Positions 26,205 through 35,520 are shown, counted from the first letter of the stretch. The stretch: DNA of 64,000 nucleotides from Clostridiales bacterium (GCA_017554745.1 JAFZHS010000004.1:40543-104542); one strand, 5' to 3'. Made by a program: numbers and translations. The notes: generated by a model from the letters alone, not told the origin.

Positions 26205-29200
26205 ATGCCGCTTGATAAAACTATCAGAAAAGTTCTTGTTATCGGATCAGGCCCTATCGTAATCGGCCAGGCTGCAGAGTTCGACTATGCGGGCACACAG
26301 GCCTGCAGAGCGCTCCGCGAGGACGGCATCGAGATCGTGCTCCTCAATTCCAATCCTGCTACCATCATGACAGATAAGTCGATGGCAGATAAGATCTACA
26401 TCGAGCCGCTCACACTTACGACAGTTAAGAGAATAATCGAGACGGAAAGACCCGACTCCATCCTCTCAGGATTAGGCGGACAGACTGCGCTCACACTGTG
26501 CATGCAGCTTGCGAAGGAAGGCTTCCTTGAGTCACACGGTGTTAAGCTCTTAGGCTCATCGCCCGAGTGTATTGACAAGGCAGAAGACCGTCAGATGTTC
26601 AAGGATACGATGGAAGCCATCGGCCAGCCCTGCATCCCTTCAAAGGTCGTAACGACTGTTGAAGATGCAATGGATTTTGCAAAAGAGATCGGTTACCCCG
26701 TCATCGTAAGACCTGCATTCACATTGGGAGGAACAGGCGGCGGTATCGCAAATGATGAGGAAGAACTCCACGAGATCGCAAGAAACGGTCTTGCTTTATC
26801 TCCCATCACCCAGGTCCTTATCGAGCGCGGAATCGCAGGCTGGAAAGAGATCGAGTTCGAAGTCATCAGAGATAAGGATGGCAACGTCATCACGGTCTGC
26901 TCGATGGAAAACTTAGATCCCGTCGGTGTCCACACAGGTGATTCCATCGTTATCGCTCCTGCGGTAACGCTCTCAGACAAAGAGTACCAGATGCTCAGAA
27001 CTGCATCACTTAACATCATCGAAGCACTGGGCGTTGAAGGCGGCTGTAACTGCCAGTTCGCGCTCAATCCGAACTCGTTCGAATATGCTGTAATCGAAGT
27101 TAACCCGAGAGTTTCAAGATCATCTGCTCTTGCTTCAAAGGCAACAGGTTATCCGATCGCAAAGGTTGCGACAAAGATCGCTATCGGCTACAGACTCCAC
27201 GAGATCGTCAATGCCGTAACAGGCCATACATATGCTGCTTTCGAGCCTGCATTAGACTACGTCGCAGTTAAGTATCCGAAGTGGCCTTTCGACAAGTTCG
27301 TATATGCCAAGAGAAATCTCGGTACACAGATGAAGGCTACGGGAGAAGTCATGGCAATCTCCGATTCGTTCGAGAGCGCGCTCATGAAGGCCGTAAGAGG
27401 CGCAGAGATCTCAGCAGATACGCTCCACTTAAAGAAGATGGAACTGGTTGAAGATGAAGACCTCATGGAGCGCTGCATAACTCCTACTGACGAGAGACTC
27501 TTCTATGTCGCTGAAGCCATCAGGAGAGGCGTAGAGATCGGGAAGATCAACAAAGAGACAAAGATCGATCTGTGGTTCCTTTCCAAGATCAAAAACCTCG
27601 TCGATTTTGAGAAGGCTATCGCAGGCAAAGAACTCACTTTCGATGAATATGTAAAGGCCAAGAAACTCGGCTTCACCGACAAGGCCATCGCAAGGATCAC
27701 AGGAAAGCCCGTAACTTACGAGCTCAAGCCTACATTCAAGATGGTTGATACATGCGCAGGTGAGTTCGAAGCACACACGCCTTACTTCTACGCTACATTC
27801 AACAGACCTGAGGAAGGCGGCGAGAATGAAGCTGATTTTGAGAAGGCAGGCGATAAGGATAAGCAGACGGTAATCGTATTCGGTTCGGGCCCGATCCGTA
27901 TCGGTCAGGGTATCGAGTTCGACTACGCTGCAGTACACTGCGTGCATGCACTCCGCGACCTGGGCTACAGAGTCGTCATCGTAAACAACAACCCCGAGAC
28001 TGTATCTACAGACTTTGACACAGGCGACAGACTCTATTTCGAGCCTCTGACACCTGAGGACGTAATGAACATCGTTCATCAGGAAAAGCCTTTCGGCGTA
28101 GTCGTTGCATTCGGCGGCCAGACAGCCATCAAGCTCACGAAAACATTATCCGAGAACAACGTCAACATTATCGGTACCTCGGCAGATTCCATCGACATGG
28201 CAGAAGACCGTGAGAGATTCGATGCGCTTCTTGAAAGACTCGGGATCGCAAGACCTAAGGGCTTCTCGGTACTTACTCTCGAAGAAGCTCTGAAGGCTGC
28301 AAATACACTTGAATATCCTGTGCTCCTGAGACCTTCTTACGTATTGGGCGGTCAGAACATGATCATCGCCTTCAATGACGAAGACGTAAACGAGTATATG
28401 AGGATCATCCTCGCGCAGGGCATCGAGAACCCTGTCCTCATCGACAAGTACATCCAGGGTAAGGAGATCGAAGTAGATGCGATCTACGACGGCAAGGATG
28501 TATTGATCCCGGGTCTCATGGAGCACGTTGAACGTGCAGGTATCCACTCCGGTGACTCTATCGCCATGTATCCTGCAAAGCATATCTACGACGATATGTA
28601 CAAGAAGCTCGCCGACACCACTATCGCTCTCTGCGACGGACTTAAGTCGACAGGCATCGTAAATATCCAGTACATCGTAAAGGACAACAGAATCTATGTC
28701 ATCGAGGTAAACCCGAGAGCATCAAGAACAGTTCCTTACATGAGCAAGGTCACGGGCATCCCGATGGTAGACGTTGCGATCGAAGTAAGCCTCGGCACAC
28801 CTCTTGCAGATATGGACTACGGCACGGGCTTCTACAGACAGTCACCTTATACGGCTGTTAAGGTCCCTGTATTCTCATTCGAGAAACTCACTGACGTTGA
28901 TACGCAGTTAGGACCTGAGATGAAGTCCACGGGCGAAGTATTGGGTGTCGGCAGAAACCTCTCCGAAGCTTTGTACAAGGGCCTTGTCGCAGCAGGCTAC
29001 AAGATGTACAAGCGCGGCGGCGTATTCATCACGGTAAGAAATTCCGACAAGATGGAGATTGTCGAGATTGCAAAGAAGTTCGACATCATGGGCTTCAAGC
29101 TCTATGCGACACACGGCACGGCTGAGGCATTAAGACAGGCGGGTATGGAAGTTACCGCCGTATCGAAGATCCACGAGTCAGACGAGAACAACACAATGTC

Positions 29201-30263
29201 GTTGATCGAGAGCGGCAAGATCAATTACATCATCTCAACTTCTGCTAAGGGAAGACTCCCTGCAAGAGACTCCGTTAAGCTCAGAAGAAGGGCAGTCATG
29301 CTCGGCATCCCCTGCCTTACGGCAATCGATACTGCAGATGCTCTGGCAGATTCACTGATGAGCCACTTCTCAGAGATCAACACAGAGCTCGTCGACATCA
29401 ACAATATGCGTGACAAGAGAAGGAAGATCAACTTCATCAAGATGCAGGGCGCAGGCAACGATTATATCTACATCGACTGCATGGAGAGCATGGTATCTTC
29501 GCCTGAATCATTGTCAGTCTACATGAGTGACAGACACTTCGGTGTAGGCGGTGACGGTATCGTCCTCATCGCTCCTTCAAAGGTCGCTGACTGCAGAATG
29601 ATCATGTACAATCTTGACGGCTCTGAGGGCATGATGTGCGGTAACGCGATAAGATGCGTTGCCAAGTACATGTACGATGAACGCGGCCACAAGAAGAGAC
29701 ACATGAAGATCGAGACAAAGAGCGGTATCAAGACGCTTGAGCTTATGACACTGGGAGGTGTCGTTGCAAGAGTTAAGGTAGACATGGGCAAGGCTGAACT
29801 TGTTCCTGCCAAGATCCCCTGCACGCTTCCCGGAGATAAGGCGATCAACGTTCCCGTAAATATAGACGGCGATCAATATAACATTACGGCGGTATCCATG
29901 GGCAATCCTCATGCCGTTGTATTCACTGATCTCGTTGATGTTCTTGACCTTAACACCATAGGACCCAAGTTCGAATATTCAACAGACATCTTCCCTGAGA
30001 GAGTCAATACAGAGTTCGTCAAAGTCATCGATGAGCACACCCTCAAGATGAGAGTATGGGAGAGAGGTTCGGGCGAGACGATGGCCTGCGGAACAGGCGC
30101 ATGCGCTACGGTAGTTGCAGCCTGCGAGAACGGTTTCTGCAAGAAGGGCGAAGACATCAGGGTAATCCTTAAGGGCGGCGACCTCATCATCAACTACACT
30201 GATGATACTGTCTTCATGACAGGTAACTGCGCCAAGGTCTTCGAAGGATCCATGGAGGTCTGA
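26205..30263 (+). CDS. carB-dapF: Carbamoyl phosphate synthase large chain fused to diaminopimelate epimerase
   Basis: One frame of 1352 codons holds two complete enzymes. Residues 1 to about 1067 are CarB: first ATP-grasp half (GSGPIVIGQAAEFDYAG... , GGTGGGIA), second half (GSGPIRIGQGIEFDYAA... , GGQNMIIAF) and the C-terminal MGS-like domain ending ADSLMSHFSEINTELVDI. It makes carbamoyl phosphate for pyrimidines and arginine. From residue 1068 (base 29406) the chain is DapF, which turns LL-DAP into meso-DAP: KMQGAGNDYIYID, GVGGDGIVLI, and both catalytic cysteines, Cys1145 (MMCGNAIRC) and Cys1295 (ACGTGACA). There is no stop or frameshift at the joint and no ribosome site before the internal ATG. 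The next gene overlaps by one base (TGATG). Confidence 0.93.
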   Translation: MPLDKTIRKVLVIGSGPIVIGQAAEFDYAGTQACRALREDGIEIVLLNSNPATIMTDKSMADKIYIEPLTLTTVKRIIETERPDSILSGLGGQTALTLCMQLAKEGFLESHGVKLLGSSPECIDKAEDRQMFKDTMEAIGQPCIPSKVVTTVEDAMDFAKEIGYPVIVRPAFTLGGTGGGIANDEEELHEIARNGLALSPITQVLIERGIAGWKEIEFEVIRDKDGNVITVCSMENLDPVGVHTGDSIVIAPAVTLSDKEYQMLRTASLNIIEALGVEGGCNCQFALNPNSFEYAVIEVNPRVSRSSALASKATGYPIAKVATKIAIGYRLHEIVNAVTGHTYAAFEPALDYVAVKYPKWPFDKFVYAKRNLGTQMKATGEVMAISDSFESALMKAVRGAEISADTLHLKKMELVEDEDLMERCITPTDERLFYVAEAIRRGVEIGKINKETKIDLWFLSKIKNLVDFEKAIAGKELTFDEYVKAKKLGFTDKAIARITGKPVTYELKPTFKMVDTCAGEFEAHTPYFYATFNRPEEGGENEADFEKAGDKDKQTVIVFGSGPIRIGQGIEFDYAAVHCVHALRDLGYRVVIVNNNPETVSTDFDTGDRLYFEPLTPEDVMNIVHQEKPFGVVVAFGGQTAIKLTKTLSENNVNIIGTSADSIDMAEDRERFDALLERLGIARPKGFSVLTLEEALKAANTLEYPVLLRPSYVLGGQNMIIAFNDEDVNEYMRIILAQGIENPVLIDKYIQGKEIEVDAIYDGKDVLIPGLMEHVERAGIHSGDSIAMYPAKHIYDDMYKKLADTTIALCDGLKSTGIVNIQYIVKDNRIYVIEVNPRASRTVPYMSKVTGIPMVDVAIEVSLGTPLADMDYGTGFYRQSPYTAVKVPVFSFEKLTDVDTQLGPEMKSTGEVLGVGRNLSEALYKGLVAAGYKMYKRGGVFITVRNSDKMEIVEIAKKFDIMGFKLYATHGTAEALRQAGMEVTAVSKIHESDENNTMSLIESGKINYIISTSAKGRLPARDSVKLRRRAVMLGIPCLTAIDTADALADSLMSHFSEINTELVDINNMRDKRRKINFIKMQGAGNDYIYIDCMESMVSSPESLSVYMSDRHFGVGGDGIVLIAPSKVADCRMIMYNLDGSEGMMCGNAIRCVAKYMYDERGHKKRHMKIETKSGIKTLELMTLGGVVARVKVDMGKAELVPAKIPCTLPGDKAINVPVNIDGDQYNITAVSMGNPHAVVFTDLVDVLDLNTIGPKFEYSTDIFPERVNTEFVKVIDEHTLKMRVWERGSGETMACGTGACATVVAACENGFCKKGEDIRVILKGGDLIINYTDDTVFMTGNCAKVFEGSMEV

Positions 30264-30925
30264 TGGAGAAGGCACAAAGGACTTTTAAAGCAGCAATTTT
30301 CGATATGGACGGTCTTATCCTCGATTCTGAGAGGACCGTCCTTAATTGCTGGGAAAAGATAGGTGAGAAGTACGGCTTCAAAGATATCGTGACATATGGC
30401 ATCAGCGTTATCGGCAAGAACAAGAAAGCCACCATCGATGAATTCGAGAGAATCTACGGCGAGCCAGGTGACCGCTACGAAAGAGAGCTCAGAGAGATCT
30501 ATAACGTGCTTGCCAAAAAGGGCGAAGTGCCGCTCAAGCCACATACCCTTGAGCTCTTGGGCGCAATGAAGAATGCGGGCATGAAGATCGCTATCGCGTC
30601 ATCTTCAACAAGAGAAGAAGTTACGACGCAGATGGATATGCTCGGTGCGCTTCCTTTTTTCGATACTTGTGTATGCGGAGACCAGGTAACGAAGTCAAAG
30701 CCTGATCCGGAGATATTCCTTCTTGCCTGCGATGCGTTGGGCGTAAAGCCTGAAGAGGCCGTAGGACTCGAGGATTCTTTTAACGGCGTGAGAGCCTGCA
30801 AGGCTTCGGGTCTTTACACGATAATGGTCCCGGATATAATCATGCCCGATGATGAGATGAAGAGCCTGGCCGACGTTATCCTGCCTTCATTAAAGGACGT
30901 TCAGGACTTCTTGAATTTGAAGTAA
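30263..30925 (+). CDS. HAD-superfamily phosphatase/phosphomutase, beta-phosphoglucomutase-like
   Basis: The 220-residue protein has all HAD motifs: FDMDGLILDSE with nucleophile Asp14 and Asp16, SSSTREEV (motif II), KSKPDPEIFLLA (Lys of motif III) and GLEDSFNGVRA (motif IV). A helical cap lies between motifs I and II, as in beta-phosphoglucomutase and similar sugar phosphatases. The true substrate cannot be told. Its start overlaps the stop of carB-dapF. Its 3' end runs 25 bases into the 3' end of the oppositely directed transporter gene. Confidence 0.85.
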   Translation: MEKAQRTFKAAIFDMDGLILDSERTVLNCWEKIGEKYGFKDIVTYGISVIGKNKKATIDEFERIYGEPGDRYERELREIYNVLAKKGEVPLKPHTLELLGAMKNAGMKIAIASSSTREEVTTQMDMLGALPFFDTCVCGDQVTKSKPDPEIFLLACDALGVKPEEAVGLEDSFNGVRACKASGLYTIMVPDIIMPDDEMKSLADVILPSLKDVQDFLNLK

Positions 30926-31818
30926 CCGTTGTTATACAGATAATTCATGACGGATGCGCCGATGATTATGACGTATCCTATTATGCTTATCACATCCGGG
31001 ATCTCGGCTAAGAATATGAGGCCCAAAAGTGCCGTAAAGATTACGGTCGAATAATCGTAGATTGATATTTCCTTGGCAGGGCATGCGGAATATGCGGAAG
31101 TAATGAATAACTGTCCGAAGCAGGCTGCCACGCCCGTCATGCAGCAGTAGAAAAACTGGAGTCCTGTTATAGGCTGATATGTGACGATTATGAACGGGAT
31201 CAGGGCGACGCATGAGAACGTCGAAAAGAACGCAACTACAATGATCCCTCTTTCGCCTTTTACGGTAGCTTTTCTTAAGAATGCATAAGCGATACCGGCA
31301 AAGATGCCGCCTATAAGAGCTATTGCCAAAGGAAAGAGATTATCTCCTGAAACACCCATGTTTCCAAACAGGAAAGAGGGCTTTACGACAAATACCGCAC
31401 CGGCGATAGCTGTGAGAATGCATGCCCACTGGAAGCCGTCAGCAGCTTCCTTTAGGATTATTATCGAAGTCAGCATCGCAAAGAAAGGCGAGAGCTTGTT
31501 GAGCATCATGGCATCAGACATGTTCGTGGCAGATATCGCGTAGAAGTTGCAGATAACGCTTATCGTGCCGAAAAATGCGCGCATGAACACATAGGGGAAA
31601 GAAGCTTTCTTTATCTTGAATTTTTCAGGAGACCTGAAAAGGATCGTGTAGGACATTATTATCGCTACGAGGTTTCTGAAGAAAGCTTTCTGGAAGACCG
31701 GCATATCTCCTGCGAGGTTGATGAACAACGCCATGCACGCAAATGCAAATGACGATAACAGAAGATATATGATGCCCCTTTTCCTGGGCGATACCTTTTC
31801 CAGCGGCTTAAATGACAC
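30901..31818 (-). CDS. DMT-superfamily (EamA) transporter
   Basis: About ten membrane helices in two similar halves mark an EamA permease, a family that exports or takes up amino acids, nucleosides or other small metabolites. Typical blocks are KRGIIYLLLSSFAFACMAL at the first helix and ALLGLIFLAEIPDVISIIGYVIIIGA at the end. A longer frame opens at 31908, but I chose the GTG at 31818 (305 residues): GAGGG lies nine bases before it and a TATAAT at 31853-31858 (minus strand) would start the transcript downstream of any earlier start. The substrate is unknown. Confidence 0.8.
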   Translation of the reverse strand: MSFKPLEKVSPRKRGIIYLLLSSFAFACMALFINLAGDMPVFQKAFFRNLVAIIMSYTILFRSPEKFKIKKASFPYVFMRAFFGTISVICNFYAISATNMSDAMMLNKLSPFFAMLTSIIILKEAADGFQWACILTAIAGAVFVVKPSFLFGNMGVSGDNLFPLAIALIGGIFAGIAYAFLRKATVKGERGIIVVAFFSTFSCVALIPFIIVTYQPITGLQFFYCCMTGVAACFGQLFITSAYSACPAKEISIYDYSTVIFTALLGLIFLAEIPDVISIIGYVIIIGASVMNYLYNNGYFKFKKS

Positions 31819-31852
31819 GAGCCTTTGCCCTCTTGACGTTACTTTAACGGAT

Positions 31853-31858
31853 ATTATA
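31853..31858 (-). promoter_or_regulatory. -10 element of the DMT transporter gene
   Basis: A perfect TATAAT reads leftward 35 bases before the GTG start at 31818. No good -35 box is seen. Confidence 0.4.
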
Positions 31859-31899
31859 GCAATGAAAGGCAGGGTTGCGTGAGATTTATATGTATTTGA

Positions 31900-31928
31900 T
31901 TGACACAAACAACAGCACCAAATACAAT
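31900..31928 (+). promoter_or_regulatory. Promoter of the oxidoreductase-queT-methyltransferase operon
   Basis: A perfect TTGACA is followed after exactly 17 bases by TACAAT. Transcription should start near 31935, with a leader of about 35 bases, too short for a riboswitch. Confidence 0.8.
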
Positions 31929-31969
31929 GAGTGAGTTGCTAATAAGTATAATTAATAAGAGGTCCGGAT

Positions 31970-32929
31970 ATGCTCAGAGTAGGTATTCTCGGCTGCGGTT
32001 CGATCGCGGCAAAAGTGGCAGACAGTTTGAAAGACAGCAAGAAGGTTGCCGTCACAGGCGTAGCCTCCAGGGAAAGAAACAAAGCCAAGAAATTCGCAGC
32101 AGCGCATTGCCCTGATGCGAAGGTTTTCGCGGGCTACGAGAAGCTTGCCGCTTCTGATGACATCGACCTCATCTATATCGCAACCCCCAACACATATCAC
32201 TACGAACACGCTATCCTCTGCATCAAGGAATACAAGAATGTCCTTATCGAGAAGCCTTTTGCCATGAGCAAGGCTGAGTCAGACAGCATTTTCTTTGAGG
32301 CAAAGAACAGAGGCGTATTCGTCGCCGAAGCTATGTGGACGTCCTATCTGCCTCTTCACAAGAAAGCGCTCGAATGGATCGCTGAAGGTAAGATCGGCGC
32401 CGTAAAATATGTTACCGCAAACCTGGGATACGATATCGAGAATGTTCCGAGATTAAACAGCCCTGTTTTAGGCGGCGGAAGCTATCTTGACCTTGGCGTA
32501 TATACGACAAACTTCGCGCTCTCGTTCATGGGCGATGACATAAGGGTATCGAGAGTATTTGCCAGAAAGACTTCTTCCGGCATCGACAGGGATACGTCTT
32601 ACTGCATGGAGTCTGAAGACGGCAGCATCTTAGGCAACTTCTATGTCACCATGTGTGCAAACACCGATAAGGACGCTGTCGTTACGGGCGAGAAGGGCAA
32701 GATCAAGTTCAACAATATCAACAACTACCGCAAGATCGCGCTCTATACGGCTGATGATGTTCTCATCGAAGAAGTAATTGATGAAGAGGAATACCTGCAC
32801 GGCTATGTATATGAATTCGAAGCCTGCGCCGATTCTATCTCAAAGGGCCTCATCCAGGCTCCCGACATGCCCTGGAGCAGGACGACAAGGATCTGCCAGA
32901 TCAACGACACTATCCGATCAATGATGTAA
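31970..32929 (+). CDS. Gfo/Idh/MocA-family NAD(P)-dependent oxidoreductase
   Basis: The 319-residue enzyme has an N-terminal Rossmann domain (VGILGCGSIAAKVADSL, residues 3-19) and the family's EKPFAMSK motif (about residue 94), whose Lys is catalytic. The C-terminal beta-sheet domain with GGGSYLDLGVY binds the sugar-like substrate. Members oxidise sugars, inositols or related compounds, often dihydrodiols; the substrate is not clear here. First gene of a three-gene operon; queT starts one base after its stop codon. Ribosome site AAGAGG. Confidence 0.87.
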   Translation: MLRVGILGCGSIAAKVADSLKDSKKVAVTGVASRERNKAKKFAAAHCPDAKVFAGYEKLAASDDIDLIYIATPNTYHYEHAILCIKEYKNVLIEKPFAMSKAESDSIFFEAKNRGVFVAEAMWTSYLPLHKKALEWIAEGKIGAVKYVTANLGYDIENVPRLNSPVLGGGSYLDLGVYTTNFALSFMGDDIRVSRVFARKTSSGIDRDTSYCMESEDGSILGNFYVTMCANTDKDAVVTGEKGKIKFNNINNYRKIALYTADDVLIEEVIDEEEYLHGYVYEFEACADSISKGLIQAPDMPWSRTTRICQINDTIRSMM

Positions 32930-32930
32930 G

Positions 32931-33458
32931 ATGACCGATACTATCTCAAGACAGGAAAAGAACAAAAAGCTCATAAGATTCGTTGTTTTCAACGGGATCA
33001 TTGCAGCTTTGTATGTCGTGCTGGCATATGTATTCGCACCGATCTCTTACGGGATGATACAGGCAAGAGTAGCAGAGATCATGACGATATTCCCTATCTT
33101 CTCATGGGGAACGATCCCGGGTGTTGCTTTAGGCTGCCTTATCGCAAACCTTTTAAATCCCGAGAATCTGGGACCGGTAGACATTATATTCGGAACGCTT
33201 GCCACTCTCATCGCAGGCATCTTATCGAGCTTTATCGGCAAGAAGAATAAATGGGCCGGACTTGTTCCCCCGGTCCTTGTAAACGGCCTTATCGTCGGAG
33301 GATATCTGCCGTTTCTCCTGCTCGAGACAGTTACCTGGCAGGAAGTTGCAATCTCCATGCTCGCTGTTGCAGCAGGCGAAGCTATTGTTATGATTGTCTT
33401 AGGAATAGGACTCGTTGCTATAATTGATAAAACAGGTTTAAAGAGAAAATTACCATGA
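32931..33458 (+). CDS. queT: QueT-family queuosine-precursor transporter (ECF S component)
   Basis: The 175-residue protein has five to six membrane helices. VVFNGIIAALYVVLAYVFAP, SYGMIQARVAEIMTIFPIF and PGVALGCLIANLLNP are typical of the QueT family, which takes up queuosine precursors such as preQ1 as the substrate part of an energy-coupling-factor transporter. The shared ATPase and T components are not in this window. Many queT genes have a preQ1 riboswitch, but here it is the second gene of an operon and none is visible. It overlaps the next gene by four bases. Confidence 0.82.
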   Translation: MTDTISRQEKNKKLIRFVVFNGIIAALYVVLAYVFAPISYGMIQARVAEIMTIFPIFSWGTIPGVALGCLIANLLNPENLGPVDIIFGTLATLIAGILSSFIGKKNKWAGLVPPVLVNGLIVGGYLPFLLLETVTWQEVAISMLAVAAGEAIVMIVLGIGLVAIIDKTGLKRKLP

Positions 33459-34066
33459 CACAGTATTTTGACCCCAATCCGACAACACCTTCAGAGCGCA
33501 AAGTCATCCCCTACAGAATGAACGGGATCAACTTTGAGTTTTATACGGACACATCCGTATTTTCCAGAAATGAAGTTGACTTCGGAACCAATCTTCTCAT
33601 TGATACGCTCGTTAAAGACATCAAGGCGAGAGGCCCCAAGATGGAGCGCTTCGTCGACTTGGGATGCGGCGTAGGAATCGTAGGCATCGTCATCAAGTCA
33701 TGCTTCATGGCTTTCGATGTAACAGGAGTTGATATCAACTCGCGCGCAGTCGCGCTCGCCAGGGAGAACAGCATGCTCAACGGCGTGAACTGCAGATTCA
33801 TGTCGAGTGATATCCTTTTCGGCGTAAGGGAAGAACATTTCGACATCATCGCCACGAATCCCCCTGTAAGAGCAGGCAAGAAGACAGTGTTCGGCTTCTA
33901 CGAGCAGGCCTGTGAAGTGCTCAATCCGGGCGGATATCTGTACGTCGTTCTGCAGCGCAAGCAGGGCGCTCCTTCTACTATGGACAAGCTCAAAGAGCTC
34001 TTCGGCAACTGCGAGACATTGTCGATCGACGGCGGTTACCGCGTCATGAGATCGAGGAAAGATTGA
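33455..34066 (+). CDS. Class I SAM-dependent methyltransferase, RsmC/YbxB-like
   Basis: The 203-residue protein has the cofactor motif VDLGCGVGIVGIV and the catalytic-type motif NPPVRAGKKTVFGFY (about residue 134), which matches the NPPIRAGK block of RsmC-like guanine-N2 methyltransferases that act on 16S rRNA. It is the short, single-domain type found in Gram-positives. It overlaps queT by four bases, so the operon joins a tRNA-modification transporter to a probable rRNA methylase. Confidence 0.83.
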   Translation: MTQYFDPNPTTPSERKVIPYRMNGINFEFYTDTSVFSRNEVDFGTNLLIDTLVKDIKARGPKMERFVDLGCGVGIVGIVIKSCFMAFDVTGVDINSRAVALARENSMLNGVNCRFMSSDILFGVREEHFDIIATNPPVRAGKKTVFGFYEQACEVLNPGGYLYVVLQRKQGAPSTMDKLKELFGNCETLSIDGGYRVMRSRKD

Positions 34067-34103
34067 TCCTGTTTTGCCCGGTAGCGGCAAACTGAATTTG
34101 ATA

Positions 34104-34109
34104 TATAAT
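34104..34109 (+). promoter_or_regulatory. -10 element before mrp
   Basis: TATAAT within ATATATAATA lies 29 bases before the ATG. No clear -35 box is seen; a weak TTTGCC/GGCAAA hairpin lies just upstream. Confidence 0.4.
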
Positions 34110-34137
34110 AAGCGCGAAAAAACAAAGGAGAAAAAAT

Positions 34138-34986
34138 ATGTCATCAGCATGTGATACCTGCCCTTCAAAGAACGGCTGCACATCACAGGACTCATGTCCT
34201 TCAGCAAACGGTATTCAGAAAGATCCTCTTGCAGCAGGCTCTTCCATCAAGACCGTAATCGGTGTGGCAAGCGGTAAGGGCGGAGTAGGAAAGTCATTCG
34301 TTACTTCGGTCCTGGCAGTCCAGCTCGCCAGAAAAGGTTATAAAGTAGGCATCATGGATGCCGATATCACAGGTCCCTCGATCCCTCAGTCTTTCGGACT
34401 TACGGAGAACTTAAGAGCGACCGACGACCAGCTTATCGTTCCTGCCGAGACCTTAACGGGCATCAAGGCAGTCAGCGTAAACCTCGTTCTCGAGAACAAG
34501 GAAGCTCCGGTAATCTGGAGAGGACCTGTCTTAAGCTCACTTCTTAAGCAGTTCTGGGGCCAGACAAACTGGGAGACCTTGGATGTCCTTCTTATTGACA
34601 TGCCTCCGGGAACAGGCGACGTCCCGCTTACACTGTTCCAGTCCATGCCTTTGGACGGAATCATTCTCGTAGCAACGAGCCAGGATCTCGTTTCCATGAT
34701 CGTCAACAAGGCCCGCAACATGGCTTCCATGATGAAGGTCCCCGTCCTCGGAATGGTCGAGAACATGAGCTATATCAAGTGCCCTCACTGCGGTGATGAG
34801 ATAAGGCTTTACGGCGACGGCTCAACTATCGAGAAGTCTGCTGCTGAGATCGGCGCAAAGGTAACAGACAAGCTCCCTCTCGATCCCGATGTCACGAAGC
34901 TCGTCGACAGCGGCAAAGCAGAAGAAGTAAGCGTTGACCTCCTTGCCGGCACGACCGACATGGTAATTGAGTTGATAAACAAGTGA
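34138..34986 (+). CDS. mrp: Mrp/ApbC-family iron-sulfur carrier P-loop ATPase
   Basis: Members of this family bind an iron-sulfur cluster and hand it to client proteins. The 282-residue protein has a Cys-rich head (CDTCPSKNGCTSQDSC, residues 5-20), the deviant Walker A motif SGKGGVGKS (45-53), MDADITGPSIPQ, LLIDMPPGTGDVPLT and the C-terminal CPHC that binds the cluster at the dimer face. The Cys-rich head is common in anaerobes. The stop codon overlaps the GTG start of the lipoprotein gene that follows. Ribosome site AAAGGAG. Confidence 0.92.
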   Translation: MSSACDTCPSKNGCTSQDSCPSANGIQKDPLAAGSSIKTVIGVASGKGGVGKSFVTSVLAVQLARKGYKVGIMDADITGPSIPQSFGLTENLRATDDQLIVPAETLTGIKAVSVNLVLENKEAPVIWRGPVLSSLLKQFWGQTNWETLDVLLIDMPPGTGDVPLTLFQSMPLDGIILVATSQDLVSMIVNKARNMASMMKVPVLGMVENMSYIKCPHCGDEIRLYGDGSTIEKSAAEIGAKVTDKLPLDPDVTKLVDSGKAEEVSVDLLAGTTDMVIELINK

Positions 34987-35510
34987 AAAGATATCTGTCG
35001 TTAGTTCTGACCATACTGTTTTCTTTTGTCCTCTTGTGTTCATGCTCCAAGAAGACGGATGAGACAGGCAACGGGTTGGAAAAATATCTGGGTGATTATT
35101 CATACAGCGATCCGGCTATATGCATGGTCTACGAGCCTGTTGAAGGTGAGGAAGACGGTGACGGCAATCCGCTTTACGGTATCCAGTACCGCAAGATCAC
35201 TGATCTTGAAGGCGCTCTTGCTTCAGGCAATACGATGCTGATATATTTCTACAGCTCGATGTCCACTGACAGCGGCCCTATTACGGCAGCGGTGGAAGAT
35301 CTGGCGCAGGAATATAACGGTAAGATCGTCGTGCTGATGCTGGATGCCATGGAGTATCCGGATATGATGGAGAAATACAAGATCGAAGCTGTGCCTGATT
35401 TTGTTTTGAAAAAAGCGGGAGAGGCAGATAAGGTTTTCGAGAGTGTATCATATGAGTATTGGACTCTTAATGACGTAATAGCATGGCTTAACAGCAACGG
35501 CATAGTATAA
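34983..35510 (+). CDS. Lipoprotein with a thioredoxin-like fold but no CXXC
   Basis: The 175-residue protein has a signal peptide with a lipobox ending at Cys21 (LCSC), so it is anchored outside. From about residue 60 the pattern LIYFYSSMSTDSGPITAAVEDLAQEY, then IVVLMLDAMEYPDMMEKYKIEAVPDFVL is that of thioredoxin: strand, active-site helix, strand, and cis-Pro before FVL. The usual CXXC at the start of the helix is replaced by STDS, so it cannot do thiol exchange there. A binding or structural role is more likely. The start is GTG, overlapping the mrp stop by four bases. It is followed closely by ispF. Confidence 0.7.
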   Translation: MKRYLSLVLTILFSFVLLCSCSKKTDETGNGLEKYLGDYSYSDPAICMVYEPVEGEEDGDGNPLYGIQYRKITDLEGALASGNTMLIYFYSSMSTDSGPITAAVEDLAQEYNGKIVVLMLDAMEYPDMMEKYKIEAVPDFVLKKAGEADKVFESVSYEYWTLNDVIAWLNSNGIV

Positions 35511-35520
35511 GGTGGTTAGT

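Noticed and set aside
29380..29420. Two separate genes, carB and dapF
   Set aside because: No stop codon or frame change lies between them, and no ribosome site precedes the internal ATG, so a fusion is the plain reading.
31929..31969. preQ1 riboswitch before the queT operon
   Set aside because: The leader is about 35 bases, no pseudoknot-type element is visible, and queT is the second gene.
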